A DNA stretch of 64,000 nucleotides, taken from Fischerella sp. PCC 9431 (GTDB taxonomy: Bacteria > Cyanobacteriota > Cyanobacteriia > Cyanobacteriales > Nostocaceae). Numbering within the stretch: position 1 is the first letter of the stretch; each line of letters begins with the position of its first letter. Under the pieces are notes generated by a model. It was given only the letters and a program-made list of their open reading frames with translations. It was not told the DNA's origin and did no database searches. The DNA lies in the NCBI RefSeq assembly GCF_000447295.1, contig NZ_KE650771.1, positions 2,681,145 to 2,745,144 on the forward strand. The letters run 5' to 3'. This document shows positions 8,644 through 17,739 of this stretch, piece by piece. The position numbers and the translations under genes were made by a program.

Positions 8644-10857
8644 TCAATGTACTAACTCAATTGCTCTTTTTGTCAACGCTTCTGCTGTCAAACCATTAAA
8701 CGCCATTAACTCGCCTGCGCTTGCTGTGGTTTCTCCACGTCTCCATGCGAAGGTATCGCGCTTGCAATTACTCCGCAGCATCACAGGTTCTAGCATTGCT
8801 GCTGCACCTCCGGTAACACCAATTAATGCATCACCTGCAAACAATTCGGCGAATTTTTGATCATCGATAAAACCAGCTTCTGGTTCGGCGCAGGTATCCC
8901 AACATATATCATGGGGACGATATAAACGACGGGGGTTAATCACAGAAACGATCTTCACCCCGATACCTTCTGTTTCTAAGAAAGCTGCTGCTTCAAACAC
9001 CGGAATTAATGTCATATCACCAATTACAGCAAACACTACTTGCTGATCTCCAGCAACATTTTGCAAAACCACCGCACCATCTTGTAACCCGTGACGAGTC
9101 ATATTAAAAGTAGTGCGAATAGGTAACGGTGATTTACTCGCAGTAATGACGATTCCCTTATTTTTGGTTCCCAAAGCCCAGTCATAACAAACTTGAATGC
9201 TGTTAGCATCGGGGGGGAACAAGGGGAAAACGTTCCCATTCCGCATCATAGCTGCAAAGTAAGCTTCAATTTCTGGACGTTGGTGAGTCCAACCATTGCG
9301 TCCTTGTTCTAAAGCGCCGGCGGTGAATAATGTAATAGTTGAAGGAGTTGGACGTCGCAATTCTGCCATTGCTTGGGTGACAGTTTGCCAAATTGGTAAA
9401 CCGTTAATTGCAAAAGATTCGTAGGAACACCACAAACTTCTAGCACCCATCAACGACATACCCGCAGCTAACCCAGCACAAGCATCTTCACTCAAAGGTT
9501 CGTAAACTTGTCCGCTTGGTGCTTGGTTGTATAAATCGTCTGTTGTGGGGTGAATAATTTTTAAGGCTTGGTTAATATTACCAATACCTGATGCTTCGTT
9601 GCCGTCGGCGTTAGTAACCAAAAAGTTTTCATCGATTTGTCCAACTTTTGCCACTAAACGTCCCATCGCTGTTGTGGAAACTTTCGGCTCGCCACCCACA
9701 GTATATTCTTCTAAAGGTAATTCGCCTAAATCTGGCAGAGGATATTCAAATTCCGTAACTACTGTTTTTGCTGCTGGACCTCCACCTGCACGTTCACAGT
9801 TTGTCCGTACGATTTGCCAAGCTTGAACAGGTAAGGCGCGTTCTTTGAGTGCGTTCACAATATGAGGTGCATCCAGTGTATCTTTTGGATACAGGTTATG
9901 AGCCTTTGCACCCCGTGCATGGACGCCTGCACCTTTGAGTTGTTTAATAATAAATACAGTTAGTTTGCCACTCAAAGCCGATCGCGCCGCTTCATCCATA
10001 CCTAAAAGTACTGCTTTGGTAAAAGCTAAACGTTGGGCAAAAGAAAAGGCGGTACTATCTACGTAATTACCCGGTTGCCCTTTGTCATCAAAATCCTTGG
10101 CGTCTACTAACACGACTTCTTCAAAGCCATTACCATGCCAGTATGCCATCATTTGGGCGTTGGTTTTAAGGGATACCATACTGTGGTGTTCTTGGCTGTA
10201 ACCGTTCCACACCAATACTGGCAAAAAGTTAGTTACACCAGGGTAAGCGGTGTGGAAATGAGCCATTGAACTCATAATATAGGGTTCACCTAATCCCCCA
10301 TCGCCAAGGGTGAAGGGAAACAACTTATCTTTATTTAATAATGCAGCCGCCATTGCAAAATGTTGCCCTTGTCCCAAAGGGCCGGCTGGTGCGAGAATGC
10401 CGGGAATATAACCAGACAAGTGTCCCAAAAGTCCATGTTTTTCGCGGAAGCGATCGCGCAATTGTTTTACTGTAGAAATGCCCATGTCTTCTAAAGAACG
10501 ATCCAAGAACATGGCACTATAAAATCCGGGGGCGTGATGTCCCACTTCCGTAATAATATTTTTGTAACCAAGCATGACCAAAGCTGCATAAGCTTCCGCT
10601 TGCGAGGCGAAACCACCAGGGTGTCCAGAAGCTTTACTTCCAGTAATTTGCAATGTCAGATAACGCAAAGCATCCGCAAATAGCAAGGTTTGATAAACTG
10701 CTGCTGATTCTTCTGGGTTGGCGATCGCTTCTTTTGCTGACTCTATGACTGGATTTGCACCATAAGTTTCAAATTCCGGTAACGCTTCCCCAAAATATTG
10801 AATTCCTTCACAAAAATGGGGAAGCGCTGAAGTTGCTTTGGAAGTTGTTGCCGTCAT
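8644..10857 (-). CDS. ThDP-dependent phosphoketolase/transketolase-family enzyme
   Basis: 737 residues. The thiamine diphosphate signature runs from LGDGGLGEP (GDG at 185-187) to VWNGYS (N218). Upstream SGHPGGFASQ and GHHAPGFYS resemble the transketolase/phosphoketolase substrate region; the second half has the Pyr-type domain (LVTNADGNEASG, CAGLAAGMSLMGARSLW) and a C-terminal domain. The size fits the short cyanobacterial proteins annotated as phosphoketolase (Synechocystis sll0529 type), shorter than classical Xfp. Likely role: cleavage or transfer of two-carbon units from sugar phosphates. Activity is not proven, so transketolase remains possible. ATG at 10857 is preceded by AAGG. Confidence 0.75.
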   Translation of the reverse strand: MTATTSKATSALPHFCEGIQYFGEALPEFETYGANPVIESAKEAIANPEESAAVYQTLLFADALRYLTLQITGSKASGHPGGFASQAEAYAALVMLGYKNIITEVGHHAPGFYSAMFLDRSLEDMGISTVKQLRDRFREKHGLLGHLSGYIPGILAPAGPLGQGQHFAMAAALLNKDKLFPFTLGDGGLGEPYIMSSMAHFHTAYPGVTNFLPVLVWNGYSQEHHSMVSLKTNAQMMAYWHGNGFEEVVLVDAKDFDDKGQPGNYVDSTAFSFAQRLAFTKAVLLGMDEAARSALSGKLTVFIIKQLKGAGVHARGAKAHNLYPKDTLDAPHIVNALKERALPVQAWQIVRTNCERAGGGPAAKTVVTEFEYPLPDLGELPLEEYTVGGEPKVSTTAMGRLVAKVGQIDENFLVTNADGNEASGIGNINQALKIIHPTTDDLYNQAPSGQVYEPLSEDACAGLAAGMSLMGARSLWCSYESFAINGLPIWQTVTQAMAELRRPTPSTITLFTAGALEQGRNGWTHQRPEIEAYFAAMMRNGNVFPLFPPDANSIQVCYDWALGTKNKGIVITASKSPLPIRTTFNMTRHGLQDGAVVLQNVAGDQQVVFAVIGDMTLIPVFEAAAFLETEGIGVKIVSVINPRRLYRPHDICWDTCAEPEAGFIDDQKFAELFAGDALIGVTGGAAAMLEPVMLRSNCKRDTFAWRRGETTASAGELMAFNGLTAEALTKRAIELVH

Positions 10858-10890
10858 GCTAAGTACCTTGCTAACTTAAACGGAGAAACT

Positions 10891-10996
10891 ATAGCAATCC
10901 TAAATGAGTTATGAAAATCGAGAGGTAGATCCTCATGATCCCCAACTTTGAAGAAGTTGGGGATTTTGTTGTTCATAAAGGATTTAGGAATGCTAT
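10891..10996. repeat. 106-bp MITE-like palindromic element
   Basis: The ends are inverted repeats: ATAGCAATCCTAAAT at 10891-10905 matches the reverse complement of ATTTAGGAATGCTAT at 10982-10996, and the match continues as TTATGA/TCATAA. The centre is a perfect 11-bp hairpin (10938-10948 with 10954-10964, loop TGAAG) followed by TTTGTT. It carries no frame. It sits just upstream of the ThDP enzyme and could influence its promoter. It looks like a non-autonomous element, but mobility is unproven. Confidence 0.6.
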
Positions 10997-11199
10997 GTAA
11001 ATTAATATAGATGTTCGCCTATTTAACAAAAATTTTACAACTTCACGGTTGTCATGATTAATTGCTATTCAGCATCGTCAAGATAAGTAGCTTCTATTTT
11101 GCAGTAATAGTGCTGACGCTGTTAGATGTTAACACTCATCTTCTGCGTTCCCTAGCAATTTGTTTTAATACTTGGTGCGTTTTAAAATAAATTAAAAAT

Positions 11200-11529
11200 A
11201 TGACAGAACCTATTCCACCTATCACCCTACCACCATCTCAAAATCCCGAACTTGAAGGCAAATGGTTAAAGCAACGCTTACATGGATGGTTAGACACAGA
11301 ATTTATCCCAGAAGCAGTTAACCAAAATATTGCTGAACGTGCAGCCCAAATATTTGTTCGCCAACGCATGGAAGGAGAAAATGACCTTGGTTCTCTGGTA
11401 ATTGCTATTGTTACAGAGATGCAGGCATTTGATTTTTCTAAAAGCTTCTATGGAGAGTTTGCGATCGCCAACGCCGTTAGCGATCTACTCTTAGAAAGTT
11501 TAGGAATTGATAAGTGTTGTGGACAGTAG
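11200..11529 (+). CDS. Conserved-looking small hypothetical protein
   Basis: 109 residues with a balanced globular composition: a Pro-rich start (PIPPITLPPSQNPEL), then KWLKQRLHGWLDTEF, IAERAAQIFVRQRMEGEND and LVIAIVTEMQAFDFSKSFYG. No signal peptide or membrane helix. Mostly helical by inspection. I do not recognise a named domain. The codon usage looks like that of its neighbours and the frame has a clear ATG, so it is probably real. Between it and the MITE-like element is about 200 bases of promoter region. Confidence 0.65.
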   Translation: MTEPIPPITLPPSQNPELEGKWLKQRLHGWLDTEFIPEAVNQNIAERAAQIFVRQRMEGENDLGSLVIAIVTEMQAFDFSKSFYGEFAIANAVSDLLLESLGIDKCCGQ

Positions 11530-11644
11530 TCAATTGTCATTTGTCCTTTGTCCTTTGTCATTTGAATAATGACTTTACAATAAACCACCAATGGTCTTCT
11601 TCCTAATGACTAATGACCAATGACTAATGACTAATGACCAATGA
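11530..11644. repeat. Short tandem repeats (TCATTTG/TAATGAC families)
   Basis: TCATTTGTCCTTTGTC-type units at 11536-11563 and ACTAATGACCAATG-type units at 11604-11644 fill the gap between the hypothetical gene and rpsN. The same simple units recur across the window near gene ends. Confidence 0.7.
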
Positions 11645-11947
11645 CTACCAACTTGACTTAACCACTCCAGGTAAAAGGCCCTCGTGCGCCCATTCCCGCA
11701 AAACGTTCCGAGATAGTCCAAAGTCGCGGTAGACACCTCTGGAACGACCGGTAGCCCAGCAACGGTTACGACGGCGAGAGGGTGCGCTGTTGCGAGGTAG
11801 CTGTTGAATCCGTCTGTGAATCTCCAGCTTCTCCATTGGATCTTCTGTGGTTCTAAACTCTTCTAACAAAGCTTCCCGTTTTGCCGCATACTTTGCCACT
11901 AGTTTAGCGCGCTTTTTCTCGCGCTCAATCATGCTCTTTTTTGCCAT
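11645..11947 (-). CDS. rpsN: 30S ribosomal protein S14
   Basis: 100 residues, the zinc-free long form of S14. Hallmarks are the basic N-terminus [19 protein letters not shown], the stretch [19 protein letters not shown] and the ending [21 protein letters not shown]14 binds 16S rRNA in the small-subunit head. As in other cyanobacteria and plastids, the gene lies outside the large ribosomal operon. The upstream neighbour on the same strand is nth. Confidence 0.97.
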   Translation of the reverse strand: MAKKSMIEREKKRAKLVAKYAAKREALLEEFRTTEDPMEKLEIHRRIQQLPRNSAPSRRRNRCWATGRSRGVYRDFGLSRNVLREWAHEGLLPGVVKSSW

Positions 11948-12033
11948 TGAGTTCTATTACTTACTTTTTAAATTAAAAGACAGCATTTCCCATTGTATCT
12001 GATGGAATTAGTTATTGGTTAATAGTTAGGTTT

Positions 12034-12726
12034 CTAGTTTGCCTGTTCACTGATAACTGATAACCGTTCCCTGATAACTGAAGCCGAAGGACATAAATCA
12101 GCCAACTCGCAAACCTCACATGCAGGATTACGGGCTTTGCACACAGCACGACCATGATAAATCAAACGGATTGACCAATTTTCCCAGTCTGGTTGAGGCA
12201 AAAGACGCATTAAATCTCGCTCGATACGAATAGGTTCCGTGTGTTCAGTCAAGCCTAGACGTTGGCTGAGACGTTTGACGTGAGTATCAACTGTTACACC
12301 AGCATTAATTCCAAAAGCATGAGCAAGGACTACATTTGCTGTTTTGCGTGCTACCCCTGGAAGCAGCAATAATTGCTCCATCTGCTTTGGTAATTTACCG
12401 CCAAATTCGTTAACAATCATCCGACAAGCGGCTTGAATGTTCTTGGCTTTGTTACGGTAAAATCCCGTAGAGCGTACTAAATTTTCTAACTCATTCAACT
12501 CAGCATTAGCCAAAGTAGGTGCATCTGGAAAACGACTAAATAGTGCTGGCGTCACCAAATTTACCCGCTCATCAGTACACTGGGCGGAAAGAATTGTTGC
12601 AACCAGCAGCTGCACTGGAGTGGAATAGTTTAGAGAACAAGTAGCATCTGGATAAAGACGCTTGAGGCGAATCAATATTTCTAGCGATCGCTGTTTTTTA
12701 GATGACCATTTACGAGTGTTGCTCAC
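12034..12726 (-). CDS. nth: Endonuclease III (DNA glycosylase/AP lyase)
   Basis: 230 residues. The helix-hairpin-helix is LLPGVARKTANVVL, containing the catalytic Lys, followed by the catalytic Asp in VTVDTHVKRLSQRLGL. The C-terminal 4Fe-4S motif is C-x6-C-x2-C-x5-C (CKARNPACEVCELADLC). It removes oxidised pyrimidines and cuts the abasic site in base-excision repair. The start is GTG at 12726. The C-terminal tail after the cluster overlaps an AACTGATAA-type short repeat, so the last ~15 residues are probably repeat-derived. Confidence 0.95.
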   Translation of the reverse strand: MSNTRKWSSKKQRSLEILIRLKRLYPDATCSLNYSTPVQLLVATILSAQCTDERVNLVTPALFSRFPDAPTLANAELNELENLVRSTGFYRNKAKNIQAACRMIVNEFGGKLPKQMEQLLLLPGVARKTANVVLAHAFGINAGVTVDTHVKRLSQRLGLTEHTEPIRIERDLMRLLPQPDWENWSIRLIYHGRAVCKARNPACEVCELADLCPSASVIRERLSVISEQAN

Positions 12727-12732
12727 TGGATT

Positions 12733-12783
12733 GGAAATAGGGATCGGGGATTGGGGAACAGGGAAGAGGGATTGGGGAATAGG
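12733..12783. repeat. Heptamer STRR array upstream of nth
   Basis: GGGGATT, GGGGAAC and GGGGAAT type units (12742-12782) between nth and the two-hairpin repeat. Confidence 0.7.
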
Positions 12784-12791
12784 TAATACAT

Positions 12792-12841
12792 AGTCTACTT
12801 TTAGTAGACTTCAGCTATTAGCCCGCAGTTTACTTGCGGGC
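12792..12841. repeat. Two-hairpin repeat, copy A
   Basis: Stem 1 AGTCTACT (12792-12799) with AGTAGACT (12803-12810), linker TCAGCTATTA, stem 2 GCCCGCA (12821-12827) with TGCGGGC (12835-12841). Same architecture as the copies at 58223, 61704 and 62054, with different stem bases. Confidence 0.65.
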
Positions 12842-12863
12842 TTGCGGGCTTATGGATTCAGTC

Positions 12864-13946
12864 TTATTGGAATAGTTTTTGCACCCACTCTAGTTGGGAG
12901 GTTTCTTTAACAATAAGAAAAATGCCTAATCCCAGAAGTAGCATTAAACCAGTTTGCATCACACCTTCTTGCACACGAGAAGGTAAAGGTTTACCCCGCA
13001 ATCCTTCAATCAGCAGAAAAGCGAGTTGTCCTCCATCCAAAGCTGGTAAAGGCAGAATATTGATAATTGCCAAGTTGATGCTAATTAAGGCTCCAAAATA
13101 AAACAAACTGCCTGTATCATTTTGGGCAATGTTAGCACCAATTTCCACAATTTTGACTGGGCCTGCTACTTGACTTGCTGTTTCACCGAAGTTAGTGATT
13201 AATTGCTTAAAACCTTGAAATGTCAATTTCATAATTCGCTGAAATTCAGCAGCACCAAGGTTAAAAGCTTCTAGTAAATTAGCGCGACGACGTACAACTT
13301 TACCGTTGGGAGAAAGTCCAACCCCAATAGTACCGCCAGTTGGCTTGGCTTCAGGAGTGACATTCAAAGACAGCTTTTGATCACCACGAGCAATTTCTAG
13401 TTGAACTGGCTTACCTGCATTTGTTTTGATGATTTCTCTTAAAGCCTCTATCTGTTGCAGTGACGTGCCAAACTCTTGGTTATTAGCAGCTAAGATGACA
13501 TCTCCTGCTTTGATACCAGCTTGAGTGGCTACATTACTAACTTCTGGGGCTAATTGTTGGATTAAGACTCCAGGTTGAGTTGCTTGTGAAACACCAACTA
13601 AATTTACCTGCGCCACAAGCAGAAAATAGGCAAAAATTAAATTTGCTATCACTCCTGCGCTAATGACGATCGCCCGATCTAAAATTGGACGGTTACGCAG
13701 CAAGTTAGGGTCATTAGGTGGAATTTCACTATCTGGATCATCGTCGGGAAAACCAACAAAACCACCTAATGGAAACGCCCGAACAGCGTATTCCGTTTCT
13801 GGCCCTTGGTATTTCCAAATAATTGGTCCAAAGCCCAAAGAAAAGCGGTTGACATGAATTCCTTGAGATCTTGCTGCAATGAAATGTCCTAGTTCGTGTA
13901 CCAGGATCAGAACAGCCAAGACTGCGATCGCCGCTAAAACTGACAT
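12864..13946 (-). CDS. rseP: RIP metalloprotease RseP (site-2 protease, M50)
   Basis: 360 residues. The zinc site HELGHF is at 17-22 in the first membrane helix. A PDZ domain follows (~115-200, including AGIKAGDVILAANNQEFG). The second metal motif is LPLPALDGGQ (~300). Four hydrophobic segments are visible. The enzyme cleaves membrane-spanning anti-sigma factors or signal-peptide remnants inside the membrane. It lies between nth and a kinase gene on the same strand, but spacing to both is over 130 bases, so it is probably transcribed alone. Confidence 0.93.
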   Translation of the reverse strand: MSVLAAIAVLAVLILVHELGHFIAARSQGIHVNRFSLGFGPIIWKYQGPETEYAVRAFPLGGFVGFPDDDPDSEIPPNDPNLLRNRPILDRAIVISAGVIANLIFAYFLLVAQVNLVGVSQATQPGVLIQQLAPEVSNVATQAGIKAGDVILAANNQEFGTSLQQIEALREIIKTNAGKPVQLEIARGDQKLSLNVTPEAKPTGGTIGVGLSPNGKVVRRRANLLEAFNLGAAEFQRIMKLTFQGFKQLITNFGETASQVAGPVKIVEIGANIAQNDTGSLFYFGALISINLAIINILPLPALDGGQLAFLLIEGLRGKPLPSRVQEGVMQTGLMLLLGLGIFLIVKETSQLEWVQKLFQ

Positions 13947-14119
13947 AGAGAATTTTTTTGAACTTACTTAGCTATACTTTTTTCTATTTTAGAATGACTA
14001 CCACTCTAGCATTGGTCTGCAATACTGTATATTTTCAGGCTAATTAGCTAATTCTTTAGGCGCAGTCATGAATTGACAACTCCTCAAAGGTATTAAGTAC
14101 TTGTACAAAATTAACCAAC

Positions 14120-16366
14120 TTATTCAATTTTTTTCAAATCTTGGAGTACTTCAGTCGCAGATTGATAGCGATCGCTAAAGTGATAGCGCACCATCTTATC
14201 CAAAATTCCTGCTAACTTTTCACTAACTTTTACCCCATGTCGCCATTCCACAGTTCCAGTTTCAGGATGAGGATGCAGTTCGTGTGGTGGTATCCCGGTA
14301 ATTGCTTGAATAGCAATCATTCCTAAAGCATAAATATCACTGGATAATCGAGGATGACCCGCAAATTGTTCTGGTGGTGCATAACCGCGTGTTCCAATAG
14401 CGACAGTTGCTAATTCGGTTTGTTCACTAGATTTTGGTTGCATCATTTTCACTGCGCCAAAATCAATTAACACTAAGCGATTATCTATATCAGACCTAAT
14501 AATATTACTCGGTTTAATATCCCGATGAATTACACGATGTTCGTGAACAAAGACTAGAACTTCTAATACTCCTTTTAACATCTCAATCAGATCAGATTCC
14601 GTTTTGATTTTGTGATGAGGTGGTAATTCATCGCTCAGGGCATGTCCTGAGATATATTCTTGTACTAAATAAAATTCGTTGTTTTCTTCAAAGTATGCCA
14701 ATAATTCTGGAATTTGATGATGCTTACCTAAAATTTCTAAAATATCTGCTTCTGCATCAAATAATCTTCTCGCAACTTGCATAAATCTGGTATCTCGTCG
14801 GGCTGGCATTAATTGTTTAACAACGCAAATTGGATTTCCTGGACGCTGGGTATCTTTTGCTAAATAAGTACAACCAAATCCACCCGAACCAAGTACTTTA
14901 TGAATCTGATAACGTCCACCTAAAAGAAAGTCACCAGTGACTTTTTCTGTGTTATTACCTGTGGTATCAGAATGAACGTGTTTGTCATAAATGCGTGTCG
15001 TTTCTTTTAAAAGTGTATTTAATTGTTCTATTGCTTCTTTTTGTTTTTCAACTTGTAAAATAATAACTTTAGTTTGTTGTTGAGTTTGGTACGTACTGTA
15101 AGCCATAACACTCACACCACTCAACACCAAAGCTACAGCAGGTGGTATAACTGGCAACCATGTCCCTTGCAAAAAGAGCAAATAGCAAACACCCACTAAA
15201 CTACCCAAAGACACACTACCAGCTAAACCCAGACGTACAGGATATCGCAGTCGCCATGCTAAAACACCACCTACTATCGACCATCCCCAGACCCAAACTG
15301 CTTCAGCCCAGTTTGGTAAGTACCAAATTAGGTGGCGATCGCTCAATACTGTACTGATCATCTGACTTGCTATCTGTGCATGAATAAACACAGGTGCTAT
15401 TCTCAGTGGATACTTAGCTGAAGCACTGTAGGGTGTATAAAAGCCTGGATGAACACTACGGGCAGTAGTACCAATAATAACTAGATGATCTTTGATCCAA
15501 TTGGGATCTACCTGACCCTTTAAAACTTGCGTAATAGTAACTTGTTTGGCAAATTGAGACGGGTCGCGGTAGTTTAGTAAGATTTGATAACCTGCTGCGT
15601 CTATGTTTTCATAACCACCTGCATCTGCTGATAATCGCGGAAACAGGGTTTTACCCAAATAAAAATGGTCTCGATCAGTGAAACGAGATTTAATACCTTG
15701 TCTTTCTAGGTAATTAATCGCTAATAGAGCAGCAAAGGAAAATCGTGTTTGACATTGTTTGTCATCGGAAGCAGCAAATAACAAACTGCGACGCACAATC
15801 ACATCTTCATCATCAGAAATCACATCACTAAAGCCAACTTGATTTTTGGGGAAATTGGGTGGTGGTGGAATTTCTGGACTACCCATACTGCTGAATGTGC
15901 AGTAAGTGATCACATTATCTATCTTAGAAAGACCAGCGCCTAAATTTTTCTGTTTGGAACGATCAATACTTAACCCTATTACACGTGGTTGGTAAGACTG
16001 GATTTTTGCTAATAGCCGATTGATAATGTTATCTGGCAGAGAAAAATCTTGTGTTCCCAAATCCTCTTCGGTGACACTAACTATTAACAGATGAGGATCT
16101 GGTCCTTCAGCAGGACGTAACCGGATCATTTGATCATAAGCACTTAATTCCCAAGTCTGCAACCATTTCAGATGGCGAACTCCCAGCACTAAGACACTAA
16201 CTCCGACACTGGTGATAAAAATAGTTTGTAGCCAGCTTCTAGTAGTGGTGTTCTCAGAAGCCCTATCTTTTTTCGTAAAAACAGAACGGAGTTTCCTAAA
16301 TAGTGTAATCACAGCTTTGTGGCTATAGCCAGAATTTGGTAGATAGTGCAAACAGGGAATAAGCAA
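14120..16366 (-). CDS. CHASE2-domain serine/threonine protein kinase
   Basis: 748 residues. An N-terminal membrane helix (~45-65) precedes an extracytoplasmic CHASE2 sensor (~70-340; WELSAYDQMIRLRPAEGPDP, PRVIGLSIDR). Two to three helices follow (~345-425), a short coiled segment (QTKVIILQVEKQKEAIEQL), then a Hanks-type kinase (~478-745). Kinase motifs: GSGGFGCTYLA, Lys in CVVKQLMPA, HRDIKPSN, IDFGAV, GTRGYAPPEQ. It should phosphorylate targets in response to an external cue. The frame begins at a TTG; a GTG at 16312 is an alternative. It heads a cluster with an FHA protein and another kinase. Confidence 0.9.
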   Translation of the reverse strand: MLIPCLHYLPNSGYSHKAVITLFRKLRSVFTKKDRASENTTTRSWLQTIFITSVGVSVLVLGVRHLKWLQTWELSAYDQMIRLRPAEGPDPHLLIVSVTEEDLGTQDFSLPDNIINRLLAKIQSYQPRVIGLSIDRSKQKNLGAGLSKIDNVITYCTFSSMGSPEIPPPPNFPKNQVGFSDVISDDEDVIVRRSLLFAASDDKQCQTRFSFAALLAINYLERQGIKSRFTDRDHFYLGKTLFPRLSADAGGYENIDAAGYQILLNYRDPSQFAKQVTITQVLKGQVDPNWIKDHLVIIGTTARSVHPGFYTPYSASAKYPLRIAPVFIHAQIASQMISTVLSDRHLIWYLPNWAEAVWVWGWSIVGGVLAWRLRYPVRLGLAGSVSLGSLVGVCYLLFLQGTWLPVIPPAVALVLSGVSVMAYSTYQTQQQTKVIILQVEKQKEAIEQLNTLLKETTRIYDKHVHSDTTGNNTEKVTGDFLLGGRYQIHKVLGSGGFGCTYLAKDTQRPGNPICVVKQLMPARRDTRFMQVARRLFDAEADILEILGKHHQIPELLAYFEENNEFYLVQEYISGHALSDELPPHHKIKTESDLIEMLKGVLEVLVFVHEHRVIHRDIKPSNIIRSDIDNRLVLIDFGAVKMMQPKSSEQTELATVAIGTRGYAPPEQFAGHPRLSSDIYALGMIAIQAITGIPPHELHPHPETGTVEWRHGVKVSEKLAGILDKMVRYHFSDRYQSATEVLQDLKKIE

Positions 16367-16574
16367 TTATCCCAAATATCTATCAATGTAGCAATTTGTT
16401 GCTATTTAGGTCAGCTATATTTAGTCAGCAGCATATATTCATCTAAAAGCTCGTGAAGATGACCACTGAAACGGTCTCTCTTTGGTGATCCAACCACACT
16501 AGATGCAACAGAGCGCAGAGTACGACTCAGAAAAAGAATTTGATGATTTTTATTAAAACTTTAAGATATGTAAA

Positions 16575-17330
16575 TTAGATATGTTTTAGCTTATTACTTG
16601 GTATTTGTTTGCTAAAGAAATCATCTAAGATTTCAGACTGCTGTTTTTGACTTAGGGATACTGCAATTTCTTCAAGATTGAGTATTGGTAACTCTCTCAA
16701 AGCTTCTAGTGTCTGATCATAGTTCTCATTCACAGAAGTTTTTTTACCAAAAGAATCACTATTAACTAATGCTTCATCATCACTTTTGCGTGTAACTAGT
16801 TGCATCAACAACTCGACAGCAACTCTAGGCAGGACTTGAGGTGGTGTAGAATTCGTGTAAAAAGAAAAAGTGATGCTACCTAGCCGCAGATGATCGCCAT
16901 CTTGGAGTTTAATCGGACGATAAACAGGCTCACCATTGACAAAAGTACCATTGGTGCTGCTAAAGTCAACCAAGTAAAACCCTGAGTCCTCACCATCTTT
17001 AACATACTGAATAGCTGCATGGCGACGAGATACACGTTGATCGCAAACGTAAATTCCACAAGTGCGATCGCGACCTATAATCCAGATATGCTGTGGCTGC
17101 AATAATCTTTGTGTTTTACCTTCACATAAATTGGTAATCACATAAACAGCAGAACTATCAACTATACCTTGTATATAAAACCCGTGTACCCTCGTAAACG
17201 GCGAGTGAGGTAAATTTTCCAGTTGAAGAACTTCATCTAAAAAGCTACTGTGATGTTCATATAGCTTGAGGAATACTTGATATAAACTCAGTCGCTTTTC
17301 TAACTCTTTTTGTGGTAGACCCGACATCAT
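16575..17330 (-). CDS. FHA domain protein
   Basis: 251 residues. An N-terminal helical part (LSLYQVFLKLYEHHSSFLDEV) precedes an FHA domain (~75-165) with the phosphothreonine-binding signature: IGRDRTCGIYV, VSRRHAAIQYV, DFSSTNGTFVNG. The C-terminal 80 residues are acidic and helical. FHA domains read phosphothreonine, and this gene sits between two Ser/Thr kinase genes on the same strand, so it is likely a reader of their phosphorylation (inference). The start is the first of two adjacent ATGs. Confidence 0.88.
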   Translation of the reverse strand: MMSGLPQKELEKRLSLYQVFLKLYEHHSSFLDEVLQLENLPHSPFTRVHGFYIQGIVDSSAVYVITNLCEGKTQRLLQPQHIWIIGRDRTCGIYVCDQRVSRRHAAIQYVKDGEDSGFYLVDFSSTNGTFVNGEPVYRPIKLQDGDHLRLGSITFSFYTNSTPPQVLPRVAVELLMQLVTRKSDDEALVNSDSFGKKTSVNENYDQTLEALRELPILNLEEIAVSLSQKQQSEILDDFFSKQIPSNKLKHI

Positions 17331-17739
17331 AACTTAGCCTTTATATTGCCAATAAATATCTATTTTTAAGTCAATTATTAAAACAATATTTATTTTTTTT
17401 TGAAAAAATATCTCATATACTTGATGTTGCTATTTTGCTAATCAAGCAATAGATATTCTTGAACTTTCATTCTTCCAGATTAAAGTTTCTCTTTCGTTTA
17501 AAGTAACCGCAATCCTACTTAATAAGGAAAAAACATTTTTATAATAAAATCATTAAGATGAACAATACTATAAGATATTTGATTAAAACAATATTTACTA
17601 AGCAATTACATTTAAATCAACAAGTATGTGGTGAAAAAATCTATCTACAACGAAGCTGCATATCAAGCAAATTTTAGTTGGAAACTAGGTAAAAACACGT
17701 TATGCTGCAATAGATTTGGTCATAAGCCCACAAAGTCTA
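17331..17739. other. AT-rich intergenic region
   Basis: 409 bases with poly-A/T tracts (for example near 17390 and 17535) and no supported gene on either strand. It separates the FHA gene from the zinc-ribbon kinase and probably contains the FHA promoter on the minus strand. Confidence 0.5.
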
